DNA of 63,975 nt from Levilactobacillus wangkuiensis (GTDB taxonomy: Bacteria; Bacillota; Bacilli; Lactobacillales; Lactobacillaceae). The stretch spans positions 1 through 63,975 of the forward strand of contig NZ_BOLM01000015.1 of NCBI RefSeq assembly GCF_016861605.1, written 5' to 3'. Shown here one piece after another: positions 50,808-58,934 of this stretch (positions are counted from its first letter, which is position 1; the number at the start of each line of letters is the position of its first letter). The notes beneath the pieces are model-generated. The model worked only from the letters and a program-made list of their open reading frames with translations. It did no database searches and was not told where the DNA came from. The position numbers were made by a program, and so were the translations under genes.

Positions 50808-51260
50808 CTAGTGGGATTCGGACTGCTGGTCACGGAGAACACGTGATGAAAGTAGTTGGAGCTGATTGGTAATGTTGGCGTAGTCAAAGGCGCTGTCTGG
50901 CGGCGTGGCGTCCTGCCACCAATCGTGGAGGACGGCGATGGCTTGCTTCACCAACTCCTGGCCGTCAGCGGTGAGTTTGAGACGCCGGTTGCGGCGGTCA
51001 TCGGGGTCGGTTTCTTTTTGTAGTAAAGACAGGCTGACGAGGTGCTGGACCATGCGGGCCATTAAGCCCTCGTCGACCGCCATCGTCCACGCGGCGCGCC
51101 GTTGATTGAGCTGGCTGGTTTCGGAGACCAGCACTAACAAATAAAATTCGGTGATGTTGACCGGCATCTTGTCGGCCTCCAGAATCTGGTTCATTGCCCG
51201 CTGAAACTGCCGGTGGAGGATGGCCAGGTTCGTGGTAAAGTCTAATATCGAGTCTTCCAT
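50808..51260 (-). CDS. MarR-family transcriptional regulator
   Basis: With the ATG at 51260, ten bases after AGGAGGT, the protein has 150 residues. It has the MarR layout: N-terminal helix, helix-turn-helix near residues 55-80 and the wing LLQKETDPDDRRNRRLKLT. It likely dimerises and represses nearby or its own promoter. It is 31 bases upstream of nnrE, so the two may be one operon. Confidence 0.85.
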   Translation of the reverse strand: MEDSILDFTTNLAILHRQFQRAMNQILEADKMPVNITEFYLLVLVSETSQLNQRRAAWTMAVDEGLMARMVQHLVSLSLLQKETDPDDRRNRRLKLTADGQELVKQAIAVLHDWWQDATPPDSAFDYANITNQLQLLSSRVLRDQQSESH

Positions 51261-51323
51261 GAGTCGCCCCACCTCCTAGTTTACTTAGTCATGTCCGGTA
51301 CGCGGCACGTTGACAGGGCCTCC

Positions 51324-51489
51324 GGGCTGGTGAAAATGAGGCCGGTTCGCGGTGGGCGCCCGTCCGGAGCCAAAGAGCGGTCTCCGGACTTACTTTGTGC
51401 CTCTGAGAAGCGAGTCACAAAGCTAGCAATTCCCTAACCGGCGCTGCCGCTAAGGGAATTCCCACGGCTGAGCTCATTTTCACCAGCCC
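51324..51489 (+). repeat. Type A folded repeat, copy A5
   Basis: GGGCTGGTGAAAATGA pairs with TCATTTTCACCAGCCC. The hairpins are GTCCGGAG/CTCCGGAC, TTTGTG/CACAAA (in place of TTTGAG/CTCAAA) and AATTCCC/GGGAATT (in place of GTTGCC/GGCAAC). It is one of the clearest cases of compensatory change. It lies between the divergent MarR gene and the 51685 gene. Confidence 0.88.
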
Positions 51490-51684
51490 TGCGGCGAACG
51501 TTGACATAGCCCAACTGTCCAAACTGAATGAGAGACTTAAATCTAGACGGTTGCCGGTACCAAAACATAGTCGTTCATATACCCTTAGTTTACACCAGAT
51601 TGCGGAGAAGGATAACGCTTTGACTCTATTCTTTGCCGGAACGTGCTAGAATAGCAATAAAACTAATTATAGGAGGCAACAAAT

Positions 51685-52011
51685 ATGATTATCCAAGTAC
51701 CAACCGATATGGATGAGGTGCAGATGCGCCAGCTTCAGCTTAAACAGCAGGGAGAGGACGTGAGTGAAGACGTCATCATCCGGCAGGCCGTCCTGGATAT
51801 TTTTCAAAATGTGCTCGACCAAATTGAAGACGGGCACTACGATACAGCGGATTGGGCCGGGGAAACCCTGACCGTTACCGACATTAATGGTGATCAGACC
51901 GCTGTGGTTAAGCCCCAGGGCGACTCGTTTGTGGCCGATTTCCGCGAAAATTCAGATGCCGCAGAGGACTATTTAGAACAACAAGCCATCAAAGCTTCCG
52001 GCGCCCGATAA
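51685..52011 (+). CDS. Hypothetical acidic protein, 108 residues
   Basis: The acidic cytoplasmic protein has no membrane segment. The N-terminus (MIIQVPTDMDE) precedes a helical part rich in Q, E and D. AGGAGG lies about 8 bases before the ATG, and an extended -10 box TGCTAGAAT (51644-51652) is upstream. I do not recognise the family. A tRNA gene follows. Confidence 0.65.
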   Translation: MIIQVPTDMDEVQMRQLQLKQQGEDVSEDVIIRQAVLDIFQNVLDQIEDGHYDTADWAGETLTVTDINGDQTAVVKPQGDSFVADFRENSDAAEDYLEQQAIKASGAR

Positions 52012-52058
52012 AATTATTTGGTCATTGGACTAATTTAGGACTAAAATAAAGACGTAGC

Positions 52059-52130
52059 GCGCCCTTAGTGTAATGGATAGCACATGAGATTTCGGTCCTC
52101 ATGATCCGAGTTCGACTCTCGGGGGGCGCA
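52059..52130 (+). tRNA. tRNA-Arg (anticodon TCG)
   Basis: All four arms fold: the acceptor GCGCCCT/GGGGCGC with discriminator A, D-stem GTGT/GCAC, anticodon stem TGAGA/CCTCA with one A-C mismatch next to the loop, and T-arm CCGAG/CTCGG with loop TTCGACT. The loop TTTCGGT places TCG at 34-36, which reads CGA/CGG. CCA is not encoded. No integrase or att-like duplication is seen nearby. Confidence 0.9.
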
Positions 52131-52452
52131 TCGCGTATTTAGGTTAATTAGTCGTCTAAGAGAACGAGTCTCTGCCTAATATCTCTAACAACGGAAAGTG
52201 CGACTGACTTTTTTGGATGGGATATTGGCTGAGGCTGGTTGTCTTTTTATTGAATTGAGAGAGAAGCCCGCATCTTACGCTAATAACATGACATGGGCCA
52301 GAGTAGTACACAAAAGTGGCCAGCTACAATTAAGTAGCTGGCCACTTTTGTGACTCATAATAACTAGTTTTCGGCAGTACCTGAACTAGCGACCGGGCGA
52401 ACCGACCTTTCCTTAACTCTGAATGTTACTAGTTCATATCAAGATAGTCAAT
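52131..52452. other. Gene-free stretch with a strong bidirectional hairpin
   Basis: CACAAAAGTGGCCAGCTAC (52309-52327) pairs perfectly over 19 bases with its partner ending at 52352, with an AATTA loop. It can act as a terminator in both directions for the tRNA-side transcript and the diguanylate cyclase gene. The rest of the stretch shows no coding or repeat signal. Confidence 0.75.
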
Positions 52453-53631
52453 TTAAAATTTCCGTGTTTGACCCTCAACGGTGATCCGGTCGCGGCCGCC
52501 TTCCTTGGAGAGGTACAGGTAGTGGTCGACCCGCTTGAACCAGCTGTCAAAGTCCAGGTCCGCCGGTTCAAGCGCAGAAATACCGACCGAGACCGTCACG
52601 GTTAACTTTTGCCCGTTAACGTGGACCGGATGTTCCTCCAGCGTATTGCGGATAGCCGTCACGATGGTTTCGGCGGCGCTAGGTGACTCGTCCTCGAAGA
52701 TAATGACGAACTCTTCGCCCCCGTACCGGAACAACTCGCCCGTGTCGGTTTGCCGGGTGAGCGCCTGGTTAAAGTGTTGTGCGACGTGCTTAAGGACGGC
52801 ATCGCCAGTGAGATGACCGTACTCGTCGTTGAAGACTTTAAAATGGTCGATGTCAAACATCGCCATGGTAATCGGCTTCGCGGGGTGCCGCTGGTAAACG
52901 CCGAAGACGCCGACCGTGGTCGTATCAAAGTTGGCCCGGTTACGGACACCGGTCAGCTCATCGTAGTTAGCCGCCTGACTGAGCCGCGCAAAGTGGGCAA
53001 TCATCAGGTTGACCCGGGTCACGAAGACCCGAATGATCCACATGTAGAGGATGAAAATCACGAGCACGTTGCTCGCGTAAAACCAGTGATACGGCAGGAC
53101 TGACCAGATGATCACACACCAAGCCAGGCCGTATAGAAATTGTAATAAGAGATAACGCCATTCAGATTCCAATGCCAGGGCCTGGTGCCGGCTGATGTAG
53201 CCGACCACGCCGCTCAGCAGGAGAAGCATCAAGACGAAGAGCCACCATAGCCGCGGACTGGAACCGAGGTAGAGGGATTGGCCATAAAAGACTAATGGCA
53301 TCAGTAGATTGACCAGGGTCACCGCCAGCGTTTGCATGGCATAGAGGCTGAACAACAGAATAATCAGCTGGGCAATCACATAGCCCCAGTCAGCCACACT
53401 CCCACCATTTAGAGCCCAGAAGGTTTGGCGCAACAGGACGACCCCGCCGATGACGATGGCGGCTTCAATCAGATGCACGCCCACGGTGTAAGCCCGTGAC
53501 CGACGAATGGTACGCTGGGAAACCAGGTAGGTCATGACCATCATCAGGGCAATCAACCCGATAGTAATCAGGGCCATAATGACCGATTTTATATTAAATA
53601 GATCCTGAAAAAAGTTTTCGAGAATTGACAT
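52453..53631 (-). CDS. Membrane-bound GGDEF diguanylate cyclase
   Basis: The protein has 392 residues. About six to seven membrane helices make up the first 215 residues. The GGDEF domain has DIDHFKVFNDEYGH with the metal Asp and the active loop FRYGGEEF, so the site looks intact. It would make cyclic di-GMP from GTP. An RxxD motif occurs before the loop (RQTD) but seven residues away instead of five, so I do not count it as a product-inhibition site. The start follows AGGTGA. A cre-like sequence lies upstream. Confidence 0.9.
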   Translation of the reverse strand: MSILENFFQDLFNIKSVIMALITIGLIALMMVMTYLVSQRTIRRSRAYTVGVHLIEAAIVIGGVVLLRQTFWALNGGSVADWGYVIAQLIILLFSLYAMQTLAVTLVNLLMPLVFYGQSLYLGSSPRLWWLFVLMLLLLSGVVGYISRHQALALESEWRYLLLQFLYGLAWCVIIWSVLPYHWFYASNVLVIFILYMWIIRVFVTRVNLMIAHFARLSQAANYDELTGVRNRANFDTTTVGVFGVYQRHPAKPITMAMFDIDHFKVFNDEYGHLTGDAVLKHVAQHFNQALTRQTDTGELFRYGGEEFVIIFEDESPSAAETIVTAIRNTLEEHPVHVNGQKLTVTVSVGISALEPADLDFDSWFKRVDHYLYLSKEGGRDRITVEGQTRKF

Positions 53632-53843
53632 CAATTCACCTGCTCAAAGAACTGTTCTAAGTACAGCCTTAAGCATACCATAAATGGGGAGAACGGTTTC
53701 GCTGATTAATAAATATTTCGTCAAAATAGTGGCCATGTTGGAGAGAGTGAGGGAAATATGCGCGGGCAAACCCAAAAAGCCGCTAGCTGTAGGACTAGTG
53801 GCTTGGGAAAAATAAACGGGCGCGCAAAAGAACACTATCGTTA

Positions 53844-53857
53844 TGTAAACGGTTACG
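53844..53857. promoter_or_regulatory. cre-like catabolite control site
   Basis: TGTAAACGGTTACG matches the CcpA consensus TGNAANCGNTNNCA at all but the last position. It is 213 bases upstream of the diguanylate cyclase start. A second, poorer TGTAAACG follows. Confidence 0.4.
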
Positions 53858-53900
53858 TTTTTGTAAACGTTAATCTGATTCGAAGTGAAAGGACCCCCTA

Positions 53901-54135
53901 GGTTAAAAATGAACGCTTGTGTCAGTGACTAGAGGCGGGCCAAAGTGGCCAGCTGTGTCGGTGGTCTTAACTGAGTGAATTTCTCAGTTTAGAGCACGGG
54001 ACGACCTTTGAGACCGACCTTTGGCTCAAAGGCGAGGCCCCAGACCGCCTCTCAGGCTGGAGCCGTTCCCCATAGCAGGCCACTTTGAGCCCGCCGCCGG
54101 GAACGAAAGCCAAGGACCGCTAGTTATTTTTAACC
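53901..54135 (-). repeat. Type B folded repeat, copy B8 (overlaps a stop codon)
   Basis: The closing stem here is GGTTAAAAAT with ATTTTTAACC, unlike all others but fully paired. CAAAGTGGCC/GGCCACTTTG, CTTTGAG/CTCAAAG and GGCTCCAG/CTGGGGCC are intact. The right arm encodes the last codons and TAG stop of the HxlR gene on the minus strand. Confidence 0.87.
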
Positions 54136-54521
54136 GGCCCCAGGTTGAAGGGGACGTTGTTCATATGCAGCTCCTGCAACCGCTGCTCACCCCAGTCGTA
54201 CATGCTGTCGATGATTGGCAAGAGCGACTCACCCAGTGGTGTCAGGGAATAGGCCATTTTAATGCGGGGACCGTCCTCTTCCTCTCGGCTGATCAAACCG
54301 TCTGCGACCAACTCCTTGAGTTTCTTAGCGAGCTCCTTGTGCGACGTGTTAGGGAGTAGCGTTTGTAATTGATAAAAATAATAAGTCCCTTCGTGGCCCA
54401 AATGGTAGATGATGTTCACCTTCCATTTACCACTAAACATGGCTAGGGTGAATTCCTTGCGACAAGTGTAATCGCCGTTCTTCAGCCTTTGCCGAACGAG
54501 TTTACGAACTGTATCAGTCAC
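54120..54521 (-). CDS. HxlR-family winged-helix regulator
   Basis: The protein has 133 residues and the family signature: a Cys near the N-terminus (YTCRKEF), FSGKWKVNIIYHL, and the recognition helix HKELAKKLKELVADGLI. HxlR proteins often sense thiol-reactive compounds through this Cys. It is divergent from the hydroxyacid dehydrogenase gene and probably controls it. Its last codons lie in a type B folded repeat. Confidence 0.88.
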   Translation of the reverse strand: MTDTVRKLVRQRLKNGDYTCRKEFTLAMFSGKWKVNIIYHLGHEGTYYFYQLQTLLPNTSHKELAKKLKELVADGLISREEEDGPRIKMAYSLTPLGESLLPIIDSMYDWGEQRLQELHMNNVPFNLGPVKNN

Positions 54522-54622
54522 GTGAAGACCTCCTTTGACGGACCGGTAACTAAAAAGTGCGTTATTGTGGGACAGCCGATTAGGGCTTAAGCTAAGTGTA
54601 TCAAAGTTTAGGAGGAAAAATC

Positions 54623-55585
54623 ATGACAAAAGTATATTTAACTGCCCAATTCCCTGAAGTTGCCCTGAAACAGCTGCGTGACAATCATTTAGACGTTGAG
54701 AGTTATACCGGCGATGGCTTGATTTCACACGAAGAGTTACTGGCCAAGGCCGCCACGGCTGACTTCTTGATCACCACGTTATCCACGTTCGTTGACCGGG
54801 AGATTATCGATGCGGCACCGAAACTCAAGTTGATTGCAAACTTTGGCGCTGGTTTCAACAATATTGATAGCGCTTACGCCAAGGAAAAAGGCATTCTCGT
54901 GACGAACACACCCAAGGTTTCGACGAACTCGGTGGCTGAATTGACGCTTAGTCTGATTTTAGCCCTGAGTCACCGGATGGTCGAGGGTGACCAGCAGATG
55001 CGCACCGTGGGCTTTCCTGGCTGGGCACCGCTCTACTTCCTGGGTCATGAAATTACCGGCAAGACGCTGGGCATCTTTGGCTTAGGCAGTATCGGGAGCG
55101 AAGTGGCGCGCAAGGCCGGCAGCCTGGGGATGAAGGTCAGCTACTTCTCCCCACACCGCTTGGCTAGTGCGGATGAAGCAGCCCTCAACGTGACCTACCA
55201 ATCTTTTGATGACCTGGTTAAGAGCAGCGATTTCATCAGTATCAACGCACCGCTCACACCAGAAACGAAGCATCAATTTAATGCCGAAACATTTAAGCAG
55301 ATGAAATCAACGGCTGCTATTATTAATGTGGGTCGGGGACCAATCTTGGATGAAGCCGCGCTGTTACAGGCCTTACAAACGAAGGAAATTGGTGGCGCTG
55401 CGCTGGATGTTTATGAAAATGAACCGCAAGTCGACCACGGCTTCACCACGCTAAAGAACGTCATTTTGACGCCCCACATTGGTAACGCAACGGTGGAAGC
55501 TCGGAATGCCATGGCCGACATCGTGGCCGGTAACGTGATCCTGATGGCTAAGGGTCAAGATCCGAAGTATGTCGTCAATAAATAA
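54623..55585 (+). CDS. D-2-hydroxyacid dehydrogenase (hydroxypyruvate/glyoxylate reductase type)
   Basis: The protein has 320 residues. The NAD(P)-binding motif GLGSIGSEVA lies near residue 150. The catalytic Arg is in NVGRG, Glu in NEPQVDH region and His in LTPHIG. It reduces 2-oxoacids with NAD(P)H; the exact substrate is open. The ATG at 54623 follows AGGAGG. It is divergent from the HxlR gene, a common pairing in which HxlR controls the enzyme. Confidence 0.88.
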   Translation: MTKVYLTAQFPEVALKQLRDNHLDVESYTGDGLISHEELLAKAATADFLITTLSTFVDREIIDAAPKLKLIANFGAGFNNIDSAYAKEKGILVTNTPKVSTNSVAELTLSLILALSHRMVEGDQQMRTVGFPGWAPLYFLGHEITGKTLGIFGLGSIGSEVARKAGSLGMKVSYFSPHRLASADEAALNVTYQSFDDLVKSSDFISINAPLTPETKHQFNAETFKQMKSTAAIINVGRGPILDEAALLQALQTKEIGGAALDVYENEPQVDHGFTTLKNVILTPHIGNATVEARNAMADIVAGNVILMAKGQDPKYVVNK

Positions 55586-55597
55586 GTATTAGACAAG

Positions 55598-55641
55598 TTA
55601 TGAGACCCGTCAACTTTCCTAGCGGAAGGCTGGCGGGCCTT
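55598..55641 (+). terminator. Intrinsic terminator of the dehydrogenase gene
   Basis: GACCCGTCA and TGGCGGGCC-type arms pair around the inner TTCC/GGAA hairpin, followed by TTTTTG. Confidence 0.7.
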
Positions 55642-55769
55642 TTTGTCGTGGACTGGTTTTTAGTTTAATTCACTTCCACCACCGCTATTCGACAAATTCT
55701 GTCGGAATGGGTTGCTAAACTGAGGTCAGCAAATGCAGTTAGCCCAGCAATGGAAAGGAGTTTTGTGAA

Positions 55770-55967
55770 ATGAAACCCACGTATGTCCCAATCACCGACC
55801 GCGAAAAAATGGTGATTGGTTTGTTAACCGTTAGTCAAAGGTTGTCCGGTACGTTACCCACGTCGGCCGAGTTTGAGTCCAGCCTCAAAGTGTTGGGAGT
55901 GGCACGCACGGAAGCGTTTATGGCGACCGTCGACCGTTTGTTTCCAGCGATGGGGGTGCGCCGATGA
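55770..55967 (+). CDS. Hypothetical protein, 65 residues
   Basis: The small cytoplasmic protein begins MKPTYVPITDREK and has two or three predicted helices. AAAGGAG lies 9-10 bases before the ATG, so it is probably expressed. I do not recognise the family. A TATACT box 86 bases after its stop starts the next transcription unit. Confidence 0.5.
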   Translation: MKPTYVPITDREKMVIGLLTVSQRLSGTLPTSAEFESSLKVLGVARTEAFMATVDRLFPAMGVRR

Positions 55968-56092
55968 CGGGGCTTCACCCGACTATCGCAACCGGGTCGG
56001 CCGTATTTTTAACAAATTTTTCAGGACGACATATGGTGTCGCGGGTGGTCGGTATACTGAAAAGTGACAAATCAATCTGAGGAGGATGCGCG

Positions 56093-57304
56093 ATGACAAT
56101 ACCCAAAATTCAAGGCGATGTGAACAAATTCATCCGGCATCACGATCTTTATCTGAACTTCGTGACCCAACAAACGAGTCGGGGCGAATCAATCGAGGCA
56201 GACGGGGAAGGCACACTGCTGACGCGGGGGATTCGGCGATTCGGTCAGGCTCATAATCGGTTTCAGCTGTACAACGAGAACGGTGAGGTGTACGTGGGCC
56301 CCTACCTCACGTCGCAGGATTTACAGCGCACCCTGGCGCAGTTCATGGCAAATGGCGTGGGCAAACCGGCCTCACGGTGGGACGCCGAGTTGGGAGTCCT
56401 GGTCTTTCTGATTCACGAGTTGAACCAGCAGGGGTTCGTGGTCACCGGGGGCGTGCAAGAAACCCAACATATCTGGCAATCCACCAACGATCGCTGGGTG
56501 GCGCACGAAGTCCTGGAGGCTAACGGGGAAGATTGGCTGGCCAAAATGTCGGATCAGACGGACTTCTTACGACCGAGCGACCTGCCCAAAGTCCTGCTGA
56601 CCACCACGGGCGACTACTACGCCGTGCGTGATCAACACGGCAGCGTGGTGATTGACAACGTGCCGTTACAAAAATTGGTGAGCGTCTTATTAGGTCTCCG
56701 GCTCGGCATTCCCGCCTGGGCATTGACGTCCTTATTGTTGGTGCCACGGGTTTCCACGGAGTCGTTTGCTGATTCGCAGCTAGTGATCACCCGCAATCAG
56801 TGTTCGGTTCCCCTCGAAGTTCAGACGTTGGCGGACTTTGATGCGGTTGCGGCGTTGCCAATCCTGCATGATCGCCAATATCAGACGTACCAGTACCAAT
56901 TTGATACCCCACATGAGCAGTTGGGTGACCCGATGACGGCGTCTGTTTTTGGCCAAATGACGTCATTTATTTATCACGGCATGCCCCTGCGCGACTTGAC
57001 CGCCGATGAGAATCTGACCGCTTGGCTGGCCGACTTGGCGTCTAGCGCGGGCATGCAGATTTCTCTGCGCCAGCAACGGCAAGTGCACCAGGCAAGAGTG
57101 GAAGCGCTGATTGTGACGGACGGGATAATCAACAAGCTGCAGTTAAAGGAAAATGACGAGCAACGGGGTGAAATCGAGACGGTCTACGACGTTTACGCCG
57201 GGGATGCAGACGACCCGATCATGTACGATTTAGAATTTGATGAACTGGTGACGGCCCTATTGGTGGTCGGCCAGATGCAAGGGATTTTGAAATTTCCAAA
57301 CTAA
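56093..57304 (+). CDS. Uncharacterised protein paired with a WYL regulator, 403 residues
   Basis: There is no signal peptide or membrane helix, and I can see no known domain. The protein is mixed alpha/beta, acidic at the C-terminus (GDADDPIMYDLEFDE). GAGGAGG precedes the ATG. TATACT (56053-56058) lies upstream after CGG. The WYL-domain regulator starts 16 bases after its stop, so the two form an operon. WYL regulators often control defence or stress genes, so this protein may be part of such a system, but its function is unknown. Confidence 0.65.
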   Translation: MTIPKIQGDVNKFIRHHDLYLNFVTQQTSRGESIEADGEGTLLTRGIRRFGQAHNRFQLYNENGEVYVGPYLTSQDLQRTLAQFMANGVGKPASRWDAELGVLVFLIHELNQQGFVVTGGVQETQHIWQSTNDRWVAHEVLEANGEDWLAKMSDQTDFLRPSDLPKVLLTTTGDYYAVRDQHGSVVIDNVPLQKLVSVLLGLRLGIPAWALTSLLLVPRVSTESFADSQLVITRNQCSVPLEVQTLADFDAVAALPILHDRQYQTYQYQFDTPHEQLGDPMTASVFGQMTSFIYHGMPLRDLTADENLTAWLADLASSAGMQISLRQQRQVHQARVEALIVTDGIINKLQLKENDEQRGEIETVYDVYAGDADDPIMYDLEFDELVTALLVVGQMQGILKFPN

Positions 57305-57320
57305 TTAGGAGGCGGCATTT

Positions 57321-58289
57321 ATGAAGGGACGCGAACGCGCGGTTGACGTGCTGATAAAGTTATTGGCGGGTGAAAAGATTACAACGGATACCAATGGTAA
57401 GGAGACTTATCAGGTCTCTGAACGAAGCCTGGAACGGGATACGAAGCTCATTCGGGAAACACTGGCGGACAACGACTCAGCCTATCAACTACAGCAAAAG
57501 GGCAAGACGTACTGGTTAGCAAAGGACGGGGCGCTGTCGGCCGAGGAAATTCTCGCGCTGTTAAAAATTGTGATTGGGACCCGGTCCCTCACCCGAGAAG
57601 AACTGTTGCGGGTCAAGGACAGTTTGCTCGACCTGGTCGCCGATAACGAACGGGGGTCGATTCAGAAATTGATCAGTAATTCACTGGTTCATTACACGCC
57701 GTTATTTTCCAATGGCGATAAGGAGATTTTGCCCTGGCTAAAGGACTTCGCCGACTGGGTCAGCCACAAGACGCCGATTAAATTTCATTACCGCAGTAGT
57801 GTGCCCGATGCGCAGGGCCGCGCACTCAGCAAGCCTGGTTATGGCGTGCCGTTGAGCATTTATTTCGCCGATTTCTATTTCTATGTGGTGATGTACATTC
57901 CGGAAATAAATAAGAGTCTGGTGTATCGCTTGGACCGTTTCCAAGATGCCCGCACCACCCGTGCCGTGGTGAAGGTGCCTGGCGATAAGAAAATTGATGA
58001 AGGCGCTTTGCGAAATAAGACCTACTTGTTGAGCGGTGGGACGGATATTCCGTACGAGTTCCGCTACTGGGGTTACCCGCAAACGGCGCTGGACAAGCTG
58101 CCCAACTCTCGCATCACCGAGTGGAATCGCGAGGACGGTAGCGTCACCATTAAGGGGGACCACCTGGCATCACAGGGGGCGCTGCTGTGGGTGCTGAGCC
58201 AGGGCGCTCAGATTCAGGTGGTGGCACCACAGTCGTTGGTGGATTCCGTCAAGCGCGAGCTCACGAAAACCATGAGTTACTACGACTAA
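57321..58289 (+). CDS. WYL-domain transcriptional regulator
   Basis: The protein has 322 residues. The N-terminal part is a winged-helix of the kind in DeoR-like WYL proteins (residues about 5-60, QVSERSLERDTKLIRE). The C-terminal WYL-like region (about 145-310) includes HYRSS, the YFYVVMYIPE strand and a terminal WCX-like domain. WYL domains bind nucleic acid or nucleotide ligands. AGGAGG precedes the ATG. It is co-transcribed with the 403-residue protein, and two type A repeats follow. Confidence 0.82.
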   Translation: MKGRERAVDVLIKLLAGEKITTDTNGKETYQVSERSLERDTKLIRETLADNDSAYQLQQKGKTYWLAKDGALSAEEILALLKIVIGTRSLTREELLRVKDSLLDLVADNERGSIQKLISNSLVHYTPLFSNGDKEILPWLKDFADWVSHKTPIKFHYRSSVPDAQGRALSKPGYGVPLSIYFADFYFYVVMYIPEINKSLVYRLDRFQDARTTRAVVKVPGDKKIDEGALRNKTYLLSGGTDIPYEFRYWGYPQTALDKLPNSRITEWNREDGSVTIKGDHLASQGALLWVLSQGAQIQVVAPQSLVDSVKRELTKTMSYYD

Positions 58290-58310
58290 ACGGGTCTCGA
58301 GTTCGCCTAC

Positions 58311-58479
58311 AGGGCGGCGCCAACCTACTGGAACGGCTGTGGGCGGACGTCTGGAGCCGAAGGGCGGTCTCCAGGCTTGCTTTGAACCTCAAAGGCCGAG
58401 TTTCAAAGACACCAATTCTCTAAGTGGTAAAAATCACCACTAAGAGAATTCCCACGGCTTAGCAAGTTGGCGCCGCCCT
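58311..58479 (+). repeat. Type A folded repeat, copy A6
   Basis: The closing stem is AGGGCGGCGCCAAC with GTTGGCGCCGCCCT. GCTGTGGG/CCCACGGC, GTCTGGAG/CTCCAGGC and TTTGAA/TTCAAA (instead of TTTGAG/CTCAAA) keep the pairing. It starts 21 bases after the WYL stop and is followed in tandem by A7 and a terminator. Confidence 0.87.
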
Positions 58480-58542
58480 TCCGCCTGACACTGGTTTAGG
58501 TCGTCACTGTTGGTTAATGGTTAAAAGAGCAGCGCCTTACCA

Positions 58543-58706
58543 GTCGACAAGAATGGGGCGGAACGCTGTGGGCAGGACGGCCGAAGCCAAAGAGCGGTCT
58601 TCGACCTCGCTTTGAGCCTCTAAGGGTCGAGTCTCAAAGTCGCCATTTCCCTGTCGCCGGTCCCCGTCAACAGGGAAATCCCACGGCTGACCCCATTCTT
58701 GCCGAC
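58543..58706 (+). repeat. Type A folded repeat, copy A7
   Basis: The closing stem is GTCGACAAGAATGGGG with CCCCATTCTTGCCGAC (one A-C mismatch). GCTGTGGG/CCCACGGC, CCGAAG/CTTCGA, TTTGAG/CTCAAA and ATTTCCCTGT/ACAGGGAAAT are the inner stems. The tail GCTGACACTGGTTTG follows. Both this copy and A6 lie before the terminator at 58826. Confidence 0.85.
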
Positions 58707-58825
58707 TTCACGGCTGACACTGGTTTGAATCGTAACTAGTGTTTCTCTTGAACGGTTTCGGCTTGAATGCGATTTGATCTTGAATACGACTTACTGTACA
58801 AATTATGCCGCAAATTAATGCCAAT

Positions 58826-58869
58826 AAAACCGTTATGTTGGGTGATTCAGTGGCCTGCATAACGGTTTT
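58826..58869. terminator. Intrinsic terminator after the WYL operon and its repeats
   Basis: AAAACCGTTATG and CATAACGGTTTT form a perfect 12-bp stem, with A-rich sequence before and T-rich after. It lies about 540 bases after the WYL stop. Confidence 0.82.
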
Positions 58870-58885
58870 GTATTAGCACCAAACG

Positions 58886-58924
58886 TACAAAAACTGGCCC
58901 GGGAGTTTGTCCCGAGCCAGTTTC
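58886..58924 (-). terminator. Intrinsic terminator of the UDG-like gene
   Basis: AAACTGGCCCGGGA and TCCCGAGCCAGTTT form a stem, followed on the minus strand by TTTTTGT. Confidence 0.82.
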
Positions 58925-58934
58925 TATTATTAAA

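Noticed and set aside
52059..52452. tRNA-Arg as integration site of a mobile island
   Set aside because: No integrase, no repeat of the tRNA 3' end and no unusual genes follow it.
52453..53631. Product-inhibition site (RxxD) of the GGDEF protein
   Set aside because: RQTD is seven residues before the GGEEF loop, not five, so it is not the standard site.
58311..58706. Explaining the repeats as intrinsic terminators
   Set aside because: The stems are not followed by T-runs, and separate good terminators lie beyond them.
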